From the NCBI GenBank assembly GCA_949987705.1, contig CATLJY010000866.1:1-64000 (forward strand): DNA of 64,000 bases, given 5' to 3'. The translations under genes and the position numbers were made by a program. Of this stretch, positions 20,384 through 31,924 are shown in pieces. Origin of the DNA: Thereva unica (lineage: Eukaryota > Arthropoda > Insecta > Diptera > Therevidae). The notes under the pieces are model-generated. The model was not told the origin of the DNA and searched no databases. It worked only from the letters and a program-made list of their open reading frames with translations. How positions within the stretch are numbered: position 1 is the first letter of the stretch; the number at the start of each line of letters is the position of its first letter.

Positions 20384-23300
20384 ATGCCATCGACACCCCC
20401 TGAAGCTGGGAGCCAGGATCCTTCCCCAATCCAGGCACTCATATCAAAGTAGTTGGCCACCGCTGAACAACTGCGAAAGTTATGGGTCAACTTCACTAAG
20501 TCCCCCAAAGCTCGACTAACTCCTGGATACATCCAGGGAAGGATAGCCGCCTTAGATATTCTATGGGATCGTTTTCAAATTCAAGACCAAGAAATAGAAT
20601 CCATCGTTACAGATCGAGAGCGACGCACTTTGGAATATTTAACCCAAGACGAATATACTTACCACGAAAACCAAGTAGCCGAATGGACAGGCACATTGCT
20701 CGATATGTTGGGCGAAGGTAGCCGTAGCAAAAGCGACGAAGCCCTTGAAAGTCGTACTTCGACTCCACTAGCCTCTGACCCTCCTGCTCCCATTTCACAA
20801 CTGGATCTTAAGTTGCCCCGGATTTCCCTACCCCAGTTTTCGGGGGAGTCCAAGAATGGCTTTCATTAACATGATCTGTTTGAATCGTTAGTTCACAAGC
20901 ACCCCTCTATCCCGGCAGTACAAAAGCTGCATTACCTCAAAAGCAGTCTAAAGGGCGAAGCCTATAACTTGATTAGACAGTTAACCCTCACCCAAGCAAA
21001 TTATGATAGCGCGTGGCACATGTTATGCGATCGGTATAATAATCCCCGTTTACTGATAACGCGTTACATCCAATCGCTTCCGACCCAACCTTCTCTTCTC
21101 TCCGAAAGCCCTTCACCTATTCGTCAGCTTATGGACACCACTAATGAATACTTGGCGTCCCTCAATGGTTTAAAAGTGAACGTAGAAACTTGGGATCCTA
21201 TCATCGTCACTTTAATGGTCTCTCGATTGCCCCAAGATACCAGAAAGCTCTGGGAACAGGACCAGGGGTCCTCTACCTCATTTCCCCCTCTCAAGAAATT
21301 GCTCGAGTTTTTGGATTCCCGAGTGCGAGCCTTGGAAGCCACTCGTGATCAACGGCCTCCACGGCAGTATCCACCAGCCCGAACCATCCCTCCGGGGAGG
21401 GCATTGGAAAAAACTCCCCAGACTCACTCATTTCACACATTTTCCTCACCTGGATGCCCCTGTTGTAACGCCAAACACCTAATAAAGGTATGCCCCAAAT
21501 TCAAAGCCATGCTTCCACCCGCACGGAGTAATCTCGTGAAACAAAGAGGACTCTGTTTTAATTGTCTGGCCACAAGGCATCAAGTGCAGAAATGCCCTAG
21601 CCACCAAGGATGTTTCAAGTGTGGCGCCAGACATAATACTTTGCTACACCCCGAAGGCGTTCGGGACCCTTCGACTCGACCGCTCCCTAGCAACGAGAGT
21701 CCATCTCGTAGCGATCCCCCACAAGAGCCGGTATCCCCGGTTCGGACGTATTTCACATCTAAATCCCGTAAGTCCCTGTTAGCCACAGCGCGGATTAACG
21801 TTATCGCTGCCTCGGGCGAGTTAATGGTCGCTCGTGCTCTAATTGACCCCGGTAGCGAAGCGTCCTTCATCACTACCAAGTTGGTACAGCAATTACGTCT
21901 GCCAAGACAAGCAGTCTCCACTCAAATTGACGGTGTAGGTATGACCGCTCTCACTTCCTCGAAATATAGGGTCCAGGTTAACATTCAGTCTACCGTGAAT
22001 CACGATTTTGTCATGGAGATAGATGCTCTCGTCCTGAGTACGCTCACCGATCAACTCCCTCCAGAGAGACTTATCACTGGGCGATGGCATCACCTACATG
22101 GCATCCAACTTGCAGATCCCCGCTTTTATGAACCTGGGTCCATCGATCTTATTTTAGGGGTGGAGGTATATTCCGAAATTATTCATCCATCAATAAAGAA
22201 AGGAGGTGTAGATGCACCAGTGGCACAGGAGACCGCTTTAGGGTGGGTTCTGTTCGGGAAACGTCCTCGCCACACTCCTAGGGCATCAACTATTGTTAGC
22301 TTGCATAACAGAGTGGAAATTGACGAATGCCTCCGCAAATTCTGGGAAATTGAGGAAGTCTTCGAACCCCCTGCTCTAACAGCCGATGAGAAACATTGCG
22401 AGAGCCTATATCGGGAGAGCCATCGCCGAGAACCCAGCGGTCGCTACATAGTGAAGTTGCCATTTGTCTCACTCCCCCGCCAAGAAAGTATACTGGGCCC
22501 ATCTCGCGAAATCGCAATCCGGCGTTTTCATTCTTTGGAAAGAAAGCTCAATCGTTCTCCTCAGTTAGCCGAGGAATATATTAAATGCGTCGAAGAATAT
22601 TTCACGCTAGGGCATGCGGAAAAGGTTACCTATCCACAAATAGAAGACTCCCCTATAAATCATTGTTATTTGCCTCATCACGCGATAGTGAAGGCCGACA
22701 GCGCCACTACAAGGTGTCGTGTGGTGTTTGATGCATCCTGCAAAACTCAGAACGGCTTTTCTCTAAACGACCGACTCCTAATTGGTCCCCGACTTCAGCA
22801 AGACATCTGTAAATTGATCATAAACTGGCGCCTTAAACGGTTTGTGTTTTGTGCAGACATCGAAAAAATGTACCGCCAAATTTTAGTCAGTGCGGAAAGC
22901 GCCGAATTTCAGAGAATCGTCTGGCGCCGGCAGCCTGAACTTCCCTTAGAAGATTTCCGATTGAAAACCGTCACTTTCGGGACAGCTAGTGCGCCCTACT
23001 TGGCCATTCGTACATTACATCAGCTGGCGTTGGACGAAGGAGCCAACACTCCAAAAGCGGCGGATGCTTTAATAAATGACACTTACGTGGACGACGTTTA
23101 TTCAGGTGCCGACGATCTGTCCGAGGCCGAGTCCCTGCAAGCTGATCTCATCACCCTACTCCGAAAGGGTAAATTCCATCTCCATAAGTGGTCCACCAAT
23201 CATCCCAAACTTCTTGAAAAGGTCAAACCAACCGATCTTGGCCCCAATTCCCAGTGCGTAAGTGTGCTTCCGGACGACATCATTAAAACATTAGGACTTT

Positions 23301-25729
23301 TTTGGAACCCATCCACTGATCATTTTAGCTTTCGACTACGCACAGATACCCCTAAATCCCCCTTCTCGAAACGGACCGTGGTCTCATACATTGCCCGTTT
23401 ATATGATCCCTTAGGTTGGTTGTCCCCTGTACTTATTCGAGCAAAGATTTTCATCCAAACGCTCTGGCAGCGTGATCTTACCTGGGATGAAGTGTTACCC
23501 CAGGACTTAGAAATGCAATGGCAGCGCTTCATAGATTCACTCCCTGCGATTGAACGACTCAAAATCCCACGACATGTCGTCCCTTTCCACCCAAAGACAG
23601 TGCAACTGCACGGCTTCTGCGACGCTTCTGAACGCGCTTATGCCGCCGTCCTCTATCTGCGAGTGGAAAATTCACATGATACGCAAGTGTTTCTCTTAGC
23701 CTGCAAGACTAAAGTAGCTCCCGTGAAACCCGTCACCTTGCCTCGGCTCGAGTTATGTGGGGCCGTTCTGCTGTCAAAGCTTGTAAGAAATGCAAAACCT
23801 TCCTTACCAGTTCAAAACGATCAAGTTTTTTTGTGGACCAACTCAACGATCGTGTTATCGTGGTTGGGGCGACACACTCTGAAGTCTTTCGTAAGTAACA
23901 GAATATCGACCATACTGACTAATATAGGGGCCAGAAAATGGCGCCACGTGCCATCATCACAAAATCCTGCCGATGGAAGTAGCCGTGGAAGGTTTGGAGA
24001 AGAATTGATTCAGGACTCGTTGTGGCTTGAGGGACCTCTATGGCTTAAACACTCTCAGGAGCATTGACCGCCACCCATCATCAACCATGGCGAAGACCCT
24101 CAAATCCTCGAATTGCGGCCTGCGAAAGTATTCCTTGCACACCCAACGGAGTCTTATCTCGAAACCATCCTGTCTCGATTTTCGCAGTTATCTCGCCTAT
24201 TACGCGTTACTAGCTACTGCTTCAGATTCGTTCGATATGGTCGCACGACCAATAATTTACCTCATGCTCTCACTCTACTGCCCTCCGAACTCGACCAAAG
24301 TCTTAAATTTTGGTGTCGATACATACAGGCAAAACATTTTCCGACAGAAGTCGATTGCTTACTACGACGAAACCCCTTACCCAAACACTCGAAAACTCTG
24401 TCCCTCAATCCCTTTCTGGACGCAGAACACCTAATCCGCGTAGGAGGCCGATTAGCATATTCCAGCTTACCCTATGAGGAGCGTCACCCGATCGTACTAC
24501 CCCACGAAGGACATTTTACAGAGTTACTCGTGAGAGACGCACACCACCGCACTCTGCATGGAGGTCCACAACTGATGCTATCCTTCTTACGACGAAAATA
24601 TTGGATTCTCCGAGCCCGTCTTTGCGTGAGGAAGTGCTTCCATAATTGCGTGACATGCTTTCGCTGGATGAAACAAGCCCAGTCGCAACTGATGGCCCAA
24701 CTACCCCCAGAACGCGTCCTGGTCAGTCGCCCTTTCACATATGTCGGCGTGGATTATACGGGTCATTTGGACATTAGAACCAACCGCAGTAGAGGGAGCA
24801 GAACATACAAAGGATATCTCGTCGTCTTTGTATGCCTGTGTACAAAGGCCATACTTCTGGAAGTAGTTGGAGACCTGACAACCTCTTCTTTTCTAGCCGC
24901 ATTCCGCAGGTTCTTATCCCGTCGAGGAACCTGCAGGAAGGTCTTTTCTGACAATGCAACCAACTTCGTCGGAGCAAAAAGGCAATTAGATAAATAGCTC
25001 AGAGTGGCCATCCGGCAAAGTGAAAGGGAAGCCGCCCAAACCTTAATTTCCCAGGGCATCGCTTGGCATTTTATTCCACCATCGTCCCCCCACTTCGGTG
25101 GCCTTTGGGAAGCCGGCGTGAAATCTTTAAAGTATCACTTTAAACGAATTGCAGGTAATCGGTCCTTTGTGTATGAAGAGCTTCTCACCCTAACTACCCA
25201 AATCGAAGGATGCTTGAATTCACGTCCTCTATGTCCTTTGTCCGATGAAATCACGGTTTATGAAGCGTTGACTCCGGCCCATTTCCTCATTGGTGCCCCC
25301 ATCTTATCCCCTCCTGAGCCAAATTTAGAGGACTGTAAATTACATCTTTTAGATCGATGGCAACATATACAACGAAGTCGACAAGAATTTTGGACCCGCT
25401 GGAGTTCAGAATATTTGTCCCGTCTACAGCAGCGGCCGAAATGTTGCCGTGTCCAACCCAACTTAAATGTAGGTGACCTCGTCTTGCTAAAGGATAAATC
25501 TCTTTCTCCCTTGAAATGGAAACTTGACCGTATAATGAAAACACATCCCGGGCCAGACGATCTAGTCCGAGTGTTGACAATCAAAACTGCCACGTCTGAG
25601 CTCCAGCGACCGATCACCAAGGTCTGTCCATTACCTCGGACGATCATGCCAGATCGCCCCCTCTTTCAAATTCCACCTCGAGCAGGAAGAAGAGGCTTCT
25701 GGCTGGCGATCAATTTTGATCATAGTTAG
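20384..25729 (+). pseudogene. BEL/Pao gag-pol polyprotein, one frame with four stops
   Basis: A single frame of 1782 codons runs from ATG 20384 to the TAG at 25727-25729. It is broken by TAG 20450, TAA 20867, TGA 24065 and TAG 24995, with no net frame change. Domains in order are gag; zinc knuckles (CFNCLATRHQVQKC near 21552 and CFKCGARHNTLLH near 21613); aspartic protease with LIDPGSE near 21840; RT with FCADIEKMYRQI and YVDD at 23084-23095; RNase H with HGFCDASERAYA; and integrase with an H2C2 region (24540-24660), VDYTG, FSDNATNF and GGLWEAG as the three acidic sites. Around 20850-20869 a one-base loss and one-base gain offset each other and create the TAA. Enzymatic motifs are otherwise intact, so loss of function is recent. 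Confidence 0.9.
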
Positions 25730-25940
25730 TGCGAGTTCAAAGTAGCACGGAGACAGATCACGGGTTAAATTTAAAGTTTGTTTGTTTGTACGATCGCAAG
25801 TACAGCGATCATCCATATATTGATCATTATAAGGTTTTTCTTTTCACCAAAATATAATTATTCATTGAAGAATCCGTGATGTTTTTGTTCACGTGCCTGG
25901 AATAAAACCCCATTCCTCATCAGATCCGTTGCAAACAACT
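25641..25940 (+). repeat. BEL/Pao right terminal repeat
   Basis: Direct repeat of 18032-18331 with about four substitutions (roughly 1.3 per cent). Pol terminates inside it at 25729. Confidence 0.75.
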
Positions 25941-26022
25941 TATTTGGTGTTTCGTTCTATTTTGGTGGGTTGTTCTTCATTCGGGGATTATTAGATATCT
26001 CCGGATGAATTTTTCTTTATTT

Positions 26023-27582
26023 TCAGTTCTTAATTTGTTGGGCGTTTATTGATTCGAGTGATCTGGCGCCTTCTTGCAATATTTTATTCGCTTCGTCCCC
26101 CGTTATCAATTTTATGTCATCTATGTTAGTGTTTATTTGTCTATTTGGTATTTCTAGGCTGAAATTTGTGGTCCCGACGCTTGAGAAGTATGGCCGCTGA
26201 TCCAGGTTATGTGTTTCCTTCGCCTGGTTTGTGTATATTAGTGTTTTATTTTTTATTCGAACCTGGCATGGTCCGTTTATTGTCAAGACCCCTTGTTTGG
26301 CTACCTTTAGTGTGTGAGTCATTTTGTTGCACGTAATACGGAATGTCACTGGCGCGCTTAAAGCGTATAACCATGTATTGGGTCTTGCCAGGCTTATGAG
26401 GGTATTAGTCGGTGGGTCCTGAATCCTTACTGGGCATTGTACTTTCTCTTCTGCAGGGTCGTATAGTAGCTTAATTACGCATTCCTGGGTATCGGGATAA
26501 TATATAAATGGGGTCCTTAGTAATCCCACATACGACTGGTCTTTAGGGTCCCCTGTAGTGTTTTGAAAGCCTTTGACATCTGCTGCAGTGAATAGTGCGA
26601 ATTGTTGTGATTTGATTTCGGACGCTATATGTGAATAGTTGATTACTGGGATTACCGAATGTCCGGTGTTGGATAGCGTGGGGAAGTACCTTATTTGATA
26701 ATAATATGACATTCTTGGCATGTTGAAAATTGGCAACGTTATTTTTACCACCAACTTGTCTCTGATCATATGGGTATATAGCTTCGTTGTTTGTTGGAGT
26801 ATCGGTAGGCACTTTTCGCACTCGGGATGAGTCTGAAGAAACGTTTTCTCTAGTGTTTCCGGGGATAGGGGGTGGAGTCTATTGTTTTGACTGGTTAGTA
26901 TTATTTCTAACAGTGTCCTTTGCCTGGATTCTATCTCTACTAATTGGAACAGGAGGTTGGTTACCAGTCCCTGACGTAATTGATCCTTTTCCTTGCCTTT
27001 TATTGCGTTATTTGGGGCTCGTATCTGTTCCGTGATCCTATATTGTCGGTCTAGGAGGGTTGTTAGGGGTGCCTGGATCTTCCGGAGTGTGTTATTGACC
27101 ACTGTTATTTGTAGTTTTTCTAGCCTTTTGGTTCGACTCCAGTTCTCCTACCCGGCTGTATATCTCCGTTCATTGTTTTCGTCCATGGTACCGATCAAGT
27201 AGTGTAGGGCGTGACCAATGCCATCGAATATAGACCTGCTGGTTCGACTCTTGGGGAGCATTTCTTGGATGATGTGGGTTCGCTTTTTTATATGTTGCAG
27301 TATCGAGTGGATGTGTGACTGTTGAGCGCCGCATAGTGGTAGTATCGTTTCGTTACACAGTTGTTTGGCGGTTTGTCCCGCCTGTTCTACCAAAGTTGTT
27401 TGGGTTTCTAGTTCTTGAAGGTCGACCTCTGTGATAATGTTCCACACATCGTGATATAGCCATAGCTCTCCTAAATATTCGTAGATTACCCCAGTCGCGT
27501 TGATTGGCGAGAACGTGTATGGGGGTACGTTTTGGTCGGCTAGCGTTGCTTGTAGAAGCAATAGTGTTATCAGCGTCCTCAT
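26023..27582 (-). pseudogene. env: Envelope (F-like fusion protein) of the errantivirus-like provirus, broken
   Basis: Insect errantivirus envelopes resemble baculovirus F proteins and mediate membrane fusion. The N-terminal part (27582-27151) starts with a probable signal peptide (MRTLITLLLLQATLA). It contains a basic furin-like cleavage site just before a Gly-rich, fusion-peptide-like hydrophobic stretch. An in-frame TAG at 27148-27150 interrupts it, and the same frame then continues as a long ectodomain to a TGA at 26023-26025. The membrane anchor is not here; a likely tail lies beyond the BEL insertion at 17952-18030. One stop within, one near the end and a large insertion show the gene is inactive. 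No altered version is given. Confidence 0.75.
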
Positions 27583-27781
27583 TTTGCGCTGTAACGAGAA
27601 TGTAGTTAGGGGATTAGTTCGGTTGTGCTAGGAGTTGTGTGGTAGTAGGGTTTGGTCCTGCTTAGTCTGTCTAGTTAGTGTGTATTGTTGTATGCAGGAC
27701 CAGTTTTACTCCGACTAAGGTTGTGTTTCATGAAACGGGTTTAGACGGTTGTTGTGAACCGTTACTTGCTTCTTATTTATC

Positions 27782-29173
27782 TTAATTGAGGAGTACTGGG
27801 CTTGGGACAGCGGTCACTGTGTAGGGTCCTATCCATATTTGGGACAATTTGTTCTTGCGTGCCTCGTTGTGTAGAAGGACCTTGTCTCCTATATGTAGTG
27901 TTAGGGGCCGCGCCTTCCCATCATAGTATCTTTTGGAGCGGTTTTTACTGGCGAGTAGATTCTTACGTGCCAGTGCATATGATTTTTGTAGTTTATACCG
28001 GAGACTCTCGTGATTGTATATGGGTTCCGACTCTCGTTTTAGATTGGATGGGACGTCGGCTGTGAAGCCGTAAAGGCAGTCCATCGGGGTTAACTTAGTC
28101 CCTTTGGGGGCCTCGGTAGCGTAGGGGTAAGGCGCCTGACTACTATCCCAGAGGTCCCGGGTTCGAATCCCGGCCAGCCTCACGGTCTTTTCCACGTTTC
28201 CACTCACATAACTTTCCTTCGTTCTTCTCCCCTCTTTACATTCCTGATTCCTCCTGTCATAGCCTTCGCTAGTCCTTCCCCGCTCCACCAAGCGCATGTC
28301 ATAGGTTGGTTGAAGAGATTCAACTTGTTTCAGGAGGCATAACACTCCAGCGAGTTATTTCTCAAATGCCCCGATGCCAGAGTCGCGAAATGGTTGGAAG
28401 TAGGTGGAATAAAAAAAAATTATATATCGCGGCTAGGTTGTGGCAGCTCCTTCCCACTTCTCTCTCTCTCTTTACTTCTCATCTTCCGGCTAGAGCTGCT
28501 GTCCGACATTCTATAGGAAAAGAAAAAAATAGATTGTCGGACAGTACAAAGGGGCTTTCCCTAAGTCTCTAGTCTTTCATAAAAAAAAAAAAAAAAAAAA
28601 CACTGTTGTTGTACACGAATGCTGCTGTCCGAAGGAAATTGTCCCAGTTTTGTGGGGGCTCTCGTCAACGAGGGTGCGCAGGTATTCTATTAGTGGTCTG
28701 TGTGTGCGTTCTAATGCTCCATTGGACTGAGGGTGGTACGCAGAAGTTTGGAGTTTCTTAACTTTTAACAGCCTACACACGCTTTTGAAAAGGTCACTCA
28801 GGAAGTTTGATCCCTGGTCGGTGACTACTTGTTTTGGTATGCGATAGCGCGTGACGATTTCGGCGAAGAAAATTTGGGGTACCGTTTGAGCTTCCCCATT
28901 GGGAATGGCATACCAATCGACGAATTTGGTTAGGTTATCCTGGAAGGTTAGGATGTACTTGTTTCCCGAATGTGTTTCTTCCAGGGGTCCTACTATGTCT
29001 AAATAGACTTTATCGAAGGGTTTTTCAGCAATGTCCGTGATAACCATGGGCATTCGGAATTGTATAGAGGCCTTCATGGTTTGGCATTTCTTGCACCTTC
29101 TTATGTAGCGAGAGATATCGCGGAACATACGTCTCCACCAATATTTTTGGCGAATAAGATTGTAGGTTTTCAC
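27782..29173 (-). pseudogene. Integrase of the provirus, split by a SINE
   Basis: On the minus strand from 29173: part of the H2C2 zinc-binding domain (RRCKKCQTMK), then the catalytic core with acidic residues in VYLDIVGP, TDQGSNFLSD and NGALERTHR, the D,D-35-E pattern. Near 28665 a one-base change in a C-run shifts the frame. A tRNA-derived SINE occupies about 28106-28600. The C-terminal part (about 28105-27782) has the family's KGTKLTPMDCLYGF and the IGDKVLLHNE...WIGPYTV chromodomain-like end. Integrase inserts the cDNA into host DNA; this one is non-functional. Confidence 0.8.
28106..28600 (+). mobile_element. tRNA-derived SINE
   Basis: The head is tRNA-like, with an A box (TAGCGTAGGGGTAAGG, about 28118) and a perfect B box (GGTTCGAATCC, about 28160). 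A ~400-bp unrelated body follows, with a CTCTCTCT tract near 28460 and a 20-bp A tail at 28580-28599. It is inserted in the integrase in antisense. I do not see a convincing target duplication. The Pol III boxes look intact, so it may still be transcribed. Confidence 0.8.
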
Positions 29174-29467
29174 GACTCCCTGGTGTCCACCGAAAGGGGA
29201 ATCGTGGTAATCTTTTAAAATTGTGTTTATCTCCTCCTGACTGGTAATGACCTCAACTTTCTTCTTCCCTTTGAGGTTGTTGTCTTTGGGAGGGTCTTCT
29301 GGGGTTTCATCTTCGATCTCAGGCGGTTTGGGCCCTTCCTCTGAGTGGGGGGCTTCTAGAGACGTAGTTCTTTTGTCCTTTTCGTCGTCTTTCTGCTTTT
29401 ACGCCCTTGTGATAATGTTGCATTGCTTGGGCGCCTCTCCTTCTTTTGTTTGGAGGTGTTTTCCGGG

Positions 29468-29875
29468 TTAGTGAACTTGAGCTTCTACCGTGAAGGTTTT
29501 TGGCTCCTCTGCGAATTGTGGTATACGGCTGAGTGCATCAGCATTTGTATTATATTTTCCCGGTTTGTACTCGATAGTGTAGTCGTATTCCGACAGCTTG
29601 TGATGGAATCTCACTAGTCCAGTAGTTGGGTCTTTGACGTTGAATACGCCTTTGAGAGGTTTATGGTCCGTGTAGACCGTAAACTTCCGACCCAATAGAT
29701 AACACCTGTAATTTTTCCCAGCCCAGACTATTTCCAGTAACTCTTTCTGAATGGTGGAGTAGTTGCGTTCTGCATTGTTTAGAGTGCGGCTTGCGTAGGC
29801 AATAGGCTGGTCTTTTCCTACTTCTCCCTGAGAGAGCACTGCTCCGAGTGCCTCACTACTTGCATCCGTTGTCAA
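29468..29875 (-). pseudogene. RNase H domain of the provirus; RT core deleted
   Basis: Begins TTDASSEALGAVLSQ, with the first catalytic Asp, then YSTIQKELLEIV with the Glu, TDHKPLKG with the second Asp, and a C-terminal NTNADALSRIP. This is the Gypsy-type RNase H that follows RT. Only about 110 bp separate it from the C-terminal part of the preceding protease/gag-pol frame, leaving almost all of RT missing, including the catalytic YxDD region. The copy could not have replicated autonomously. Confidence 0.8.
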
Positions 29876-29954
29876 GTTAAACGGCTTGTCGAAATCTGGA
29901 TAGATTAGCAGTGGAGGGAATATTAAGTTATGTTTTATTTGTTGGAGTGCGTCT

Positions 29955-31151
29955 TCACACTTTGGTGTCCAAGAAAATTTTACGCCTCTTGTGACCCCGT
30001 TTTAATTTGACCCCTAGTTTTTTCTGCCATTTGTGGCTTGTTTTGAGCGGTGGGGTGCCAGTTTTAGTTACTAGTCGTTTATTCCCGCACTCGCCGTTGT
30101 CTTTTTTGACAAAGAGCCTTGGGCTAGAACTTGCAGGGTTGGGATTGAGTGGTATTGTAGAGTAGCCATTTGTGGGGACGAGCGTTAGAGTTAGACTCGT
30201 TAGAGCTACTGGATAGTTGTTAGCATTGAGGAGGCCAACAAATACTCTTTGGTTTCCAGAAGGTAAGAGGGCATTCGCGAGGAATACTCCCTCACAGGGC
30301 TCTTGAGCTTTACAGAGCATTTCTTCCTCTAAACTTAATGGTATTGGTACCACCATCTGAGACCGGCCTGGGATACAAATAGATTCCGTTAAGATTACCT
30401 TTTGTCTCAGGTCTTCATTGGTCTCGAAACCGTTAAGGTTGTTATCTAACCTTGACCCATCTTGAGATTGGCAGCTTGTATTCCTCGCGGAGGGTACCTG
30501 GGAGACACCACCGGGGGTCGTCTCGGCTTCTACGAGCTGAGACTCCCTGGTTTGGGTTTGCTCCTGCTGCTCTCTGGGTTTCGGTTTGGTGGTTTTGGTT
30601 TGTAATAGGATGGTAATTTCTTCCGGATTAATTTCCGTGCGAGGAAATCGTAATGTCTCGTTAGGACCCTCAACGTTGCAGTGCTGGGAGAGGAAGTCGT
30701 TTCCTAGAAGGCCATCTTTGGGAATCTCTGGCATGTTCTGCACTATTTGGAAAGTGCAAGGAATTGGAGTTTTCAAATTGAAGTTTCCTTGGCAACTTCC
30801 GAGAGTCTTCCCTTCACCGAATGGTGATTGTAGCGAGCACTTTTGAGAAGGGTTTATAGTGACATTTTGTCGAAGCTTATTCTTTTTTAGTATTGTAACC
30901 TCAGAGCCTGTATCCACCACTAGTTGTGTTTTGCCGTTGAGGCTTATGTCGAGCGGAAGAGTTACTAGTGGGTTTGTACTAGTTGAGGCCTGAGGTCCCC
31001 CATTTGGTTTTTTGTTAGTGTTTAGTGTCGGGCCGGGGGTATTTGGTGCGACTCTGGGAAGTTTCCCGATTGCGAGTTCTCCCATCGCTGCCTTTATCGG
31101 CAGTGTTCTACCTGATGGCCTCGCCTTCCTCAGAAATCGCATGTTTGGCAT
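29955..31151 (-). pseudogene. Protease region of provirus pol
   Basis: A 398-residue frame on the minus strand. Near residues 70-90 it has VVDTGSEVTIL, the active-site signature of a retroviral aspartic protease, followed by a GLLGNDFLSQ-type second conserved block near 145-155. The C-terminal half is the pre-RT linker and ends near 29955, where deletion of RT begins. Upstream, gag is separated from it by a Helentron-like insertion (31177-31924). Confidence 0.75.
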
Positions 31152-31176
31152 ATGTTGAATACTCGGCGATTGTTGT

Positions 31177-31924
31177 TAACTTCCCAGTATAGGAAGTTAT
31201 TGTAATCGGTCCGAAAATCGAAATCGAAAATTTCAACGTATTTTCATCTTTCAAGGCCCCTGGAGCATTTTAAGCAAAAAATTGGGAGGAAGTATGTGTG
31301 TGTGTGTGTGTATGTGCGTACGGATGTGGTCATTTTTTCCTGCACGATATCGCGCGAACCAAAACTGATATCGACTTCGTTGAGGTGTTGTTCGAAGCGT
31401 ATTAACCGAAATATGATCTGAAAAGAATTTCATGAAATTCGGTAAAGCCGTTTTTTTTGTTTGAGCGACGTAAGTGATTTTTGTACCTGCACGATATCGC
31501 CCGAACTACAAAAGGTAATGACTTACTTGAGGTGCCGTTCGAAGCGTATTAGCGACAATATTATCTGAAAATATTTTTATAATATTCGGTCCAGCGGGTT
31601 TTTGGTTTAATTGACTTAAGTGATTTTCGAACCTGCACGATCCCGCGCGAACTAAAAACTATATCGACTTCATTGAGGTCCCGAAAAACATTAATACATC
31701 AATTTTATATACATTTTCGTCATCCTAATCTTGTAAGTGCGCACATTAAGTTTGACATTTTAGCGAAAATATTGATAAACAATTGTGACAAATTCTCGGG
31801 ATTATGCATATATTCTATATTGCCTATTGTTCATTTATTATTAAAATATCATAATATTCAACATCCATCATACTGGGAAGTTGATCGTGTGGACCGAAAG
31901 GGTCGAACCCACATCCCAACTAGT
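31177..31924 (+). mobile_element. Helentron-like element, copy A (748 bp)
   Basis: 5' end TAACTTCCCAGTATAGGAAGTT; an inverted copy (ATACTGGGAAGTT) lies about 46 bp inside the 3' end. It is followed by a hairpin (GTGGACCGAAAGGGTCGAACCCAC) and the end CAACTAGT. This asymmetric terminal arrangement, insertion at T|T without duplication, a (TG)n tract near 31296 and internal ~146-bp tandem units (three here, each starting CCTGCACGAT) match Helentron/Helitron2-type non-autonomous elements. It sits between gag and protease of the provirus. Confidence 0.65.

Larger units (their letters stand above)
18032..25940 (+). mobile_element. BEL/Pao LTR retrotransposon
   Basis: Two 300-bp direct repeats (18032-18331 and 25641-25940) differ at about four positions by eye. 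They enclose a primer site, a 2-kb leader and a single gag-protease-RT-RNase H-integrase frame with the YVDD catalytic box and H2C2 integrase typical of BEL/Pao. The element sits inside the env gene of the provirus. No clear target duplication is visible at the repeat ends, and the repeats include the last ~30 codons of pol, so the exact LTR limits are unsure. Confidence 0.85.

Noticed and set aside
28106..28180. tRNA gene
   Set aside because: Good A and B boxes, but the acceptor stem does not close, and a 400-bp body plus A tail follow; a SINE explains it better.
29029..29700. Plus-strand ORFs opposite integrase and RNase H
   Set aside because: Complement of recognised coding sequence on the minus strand.
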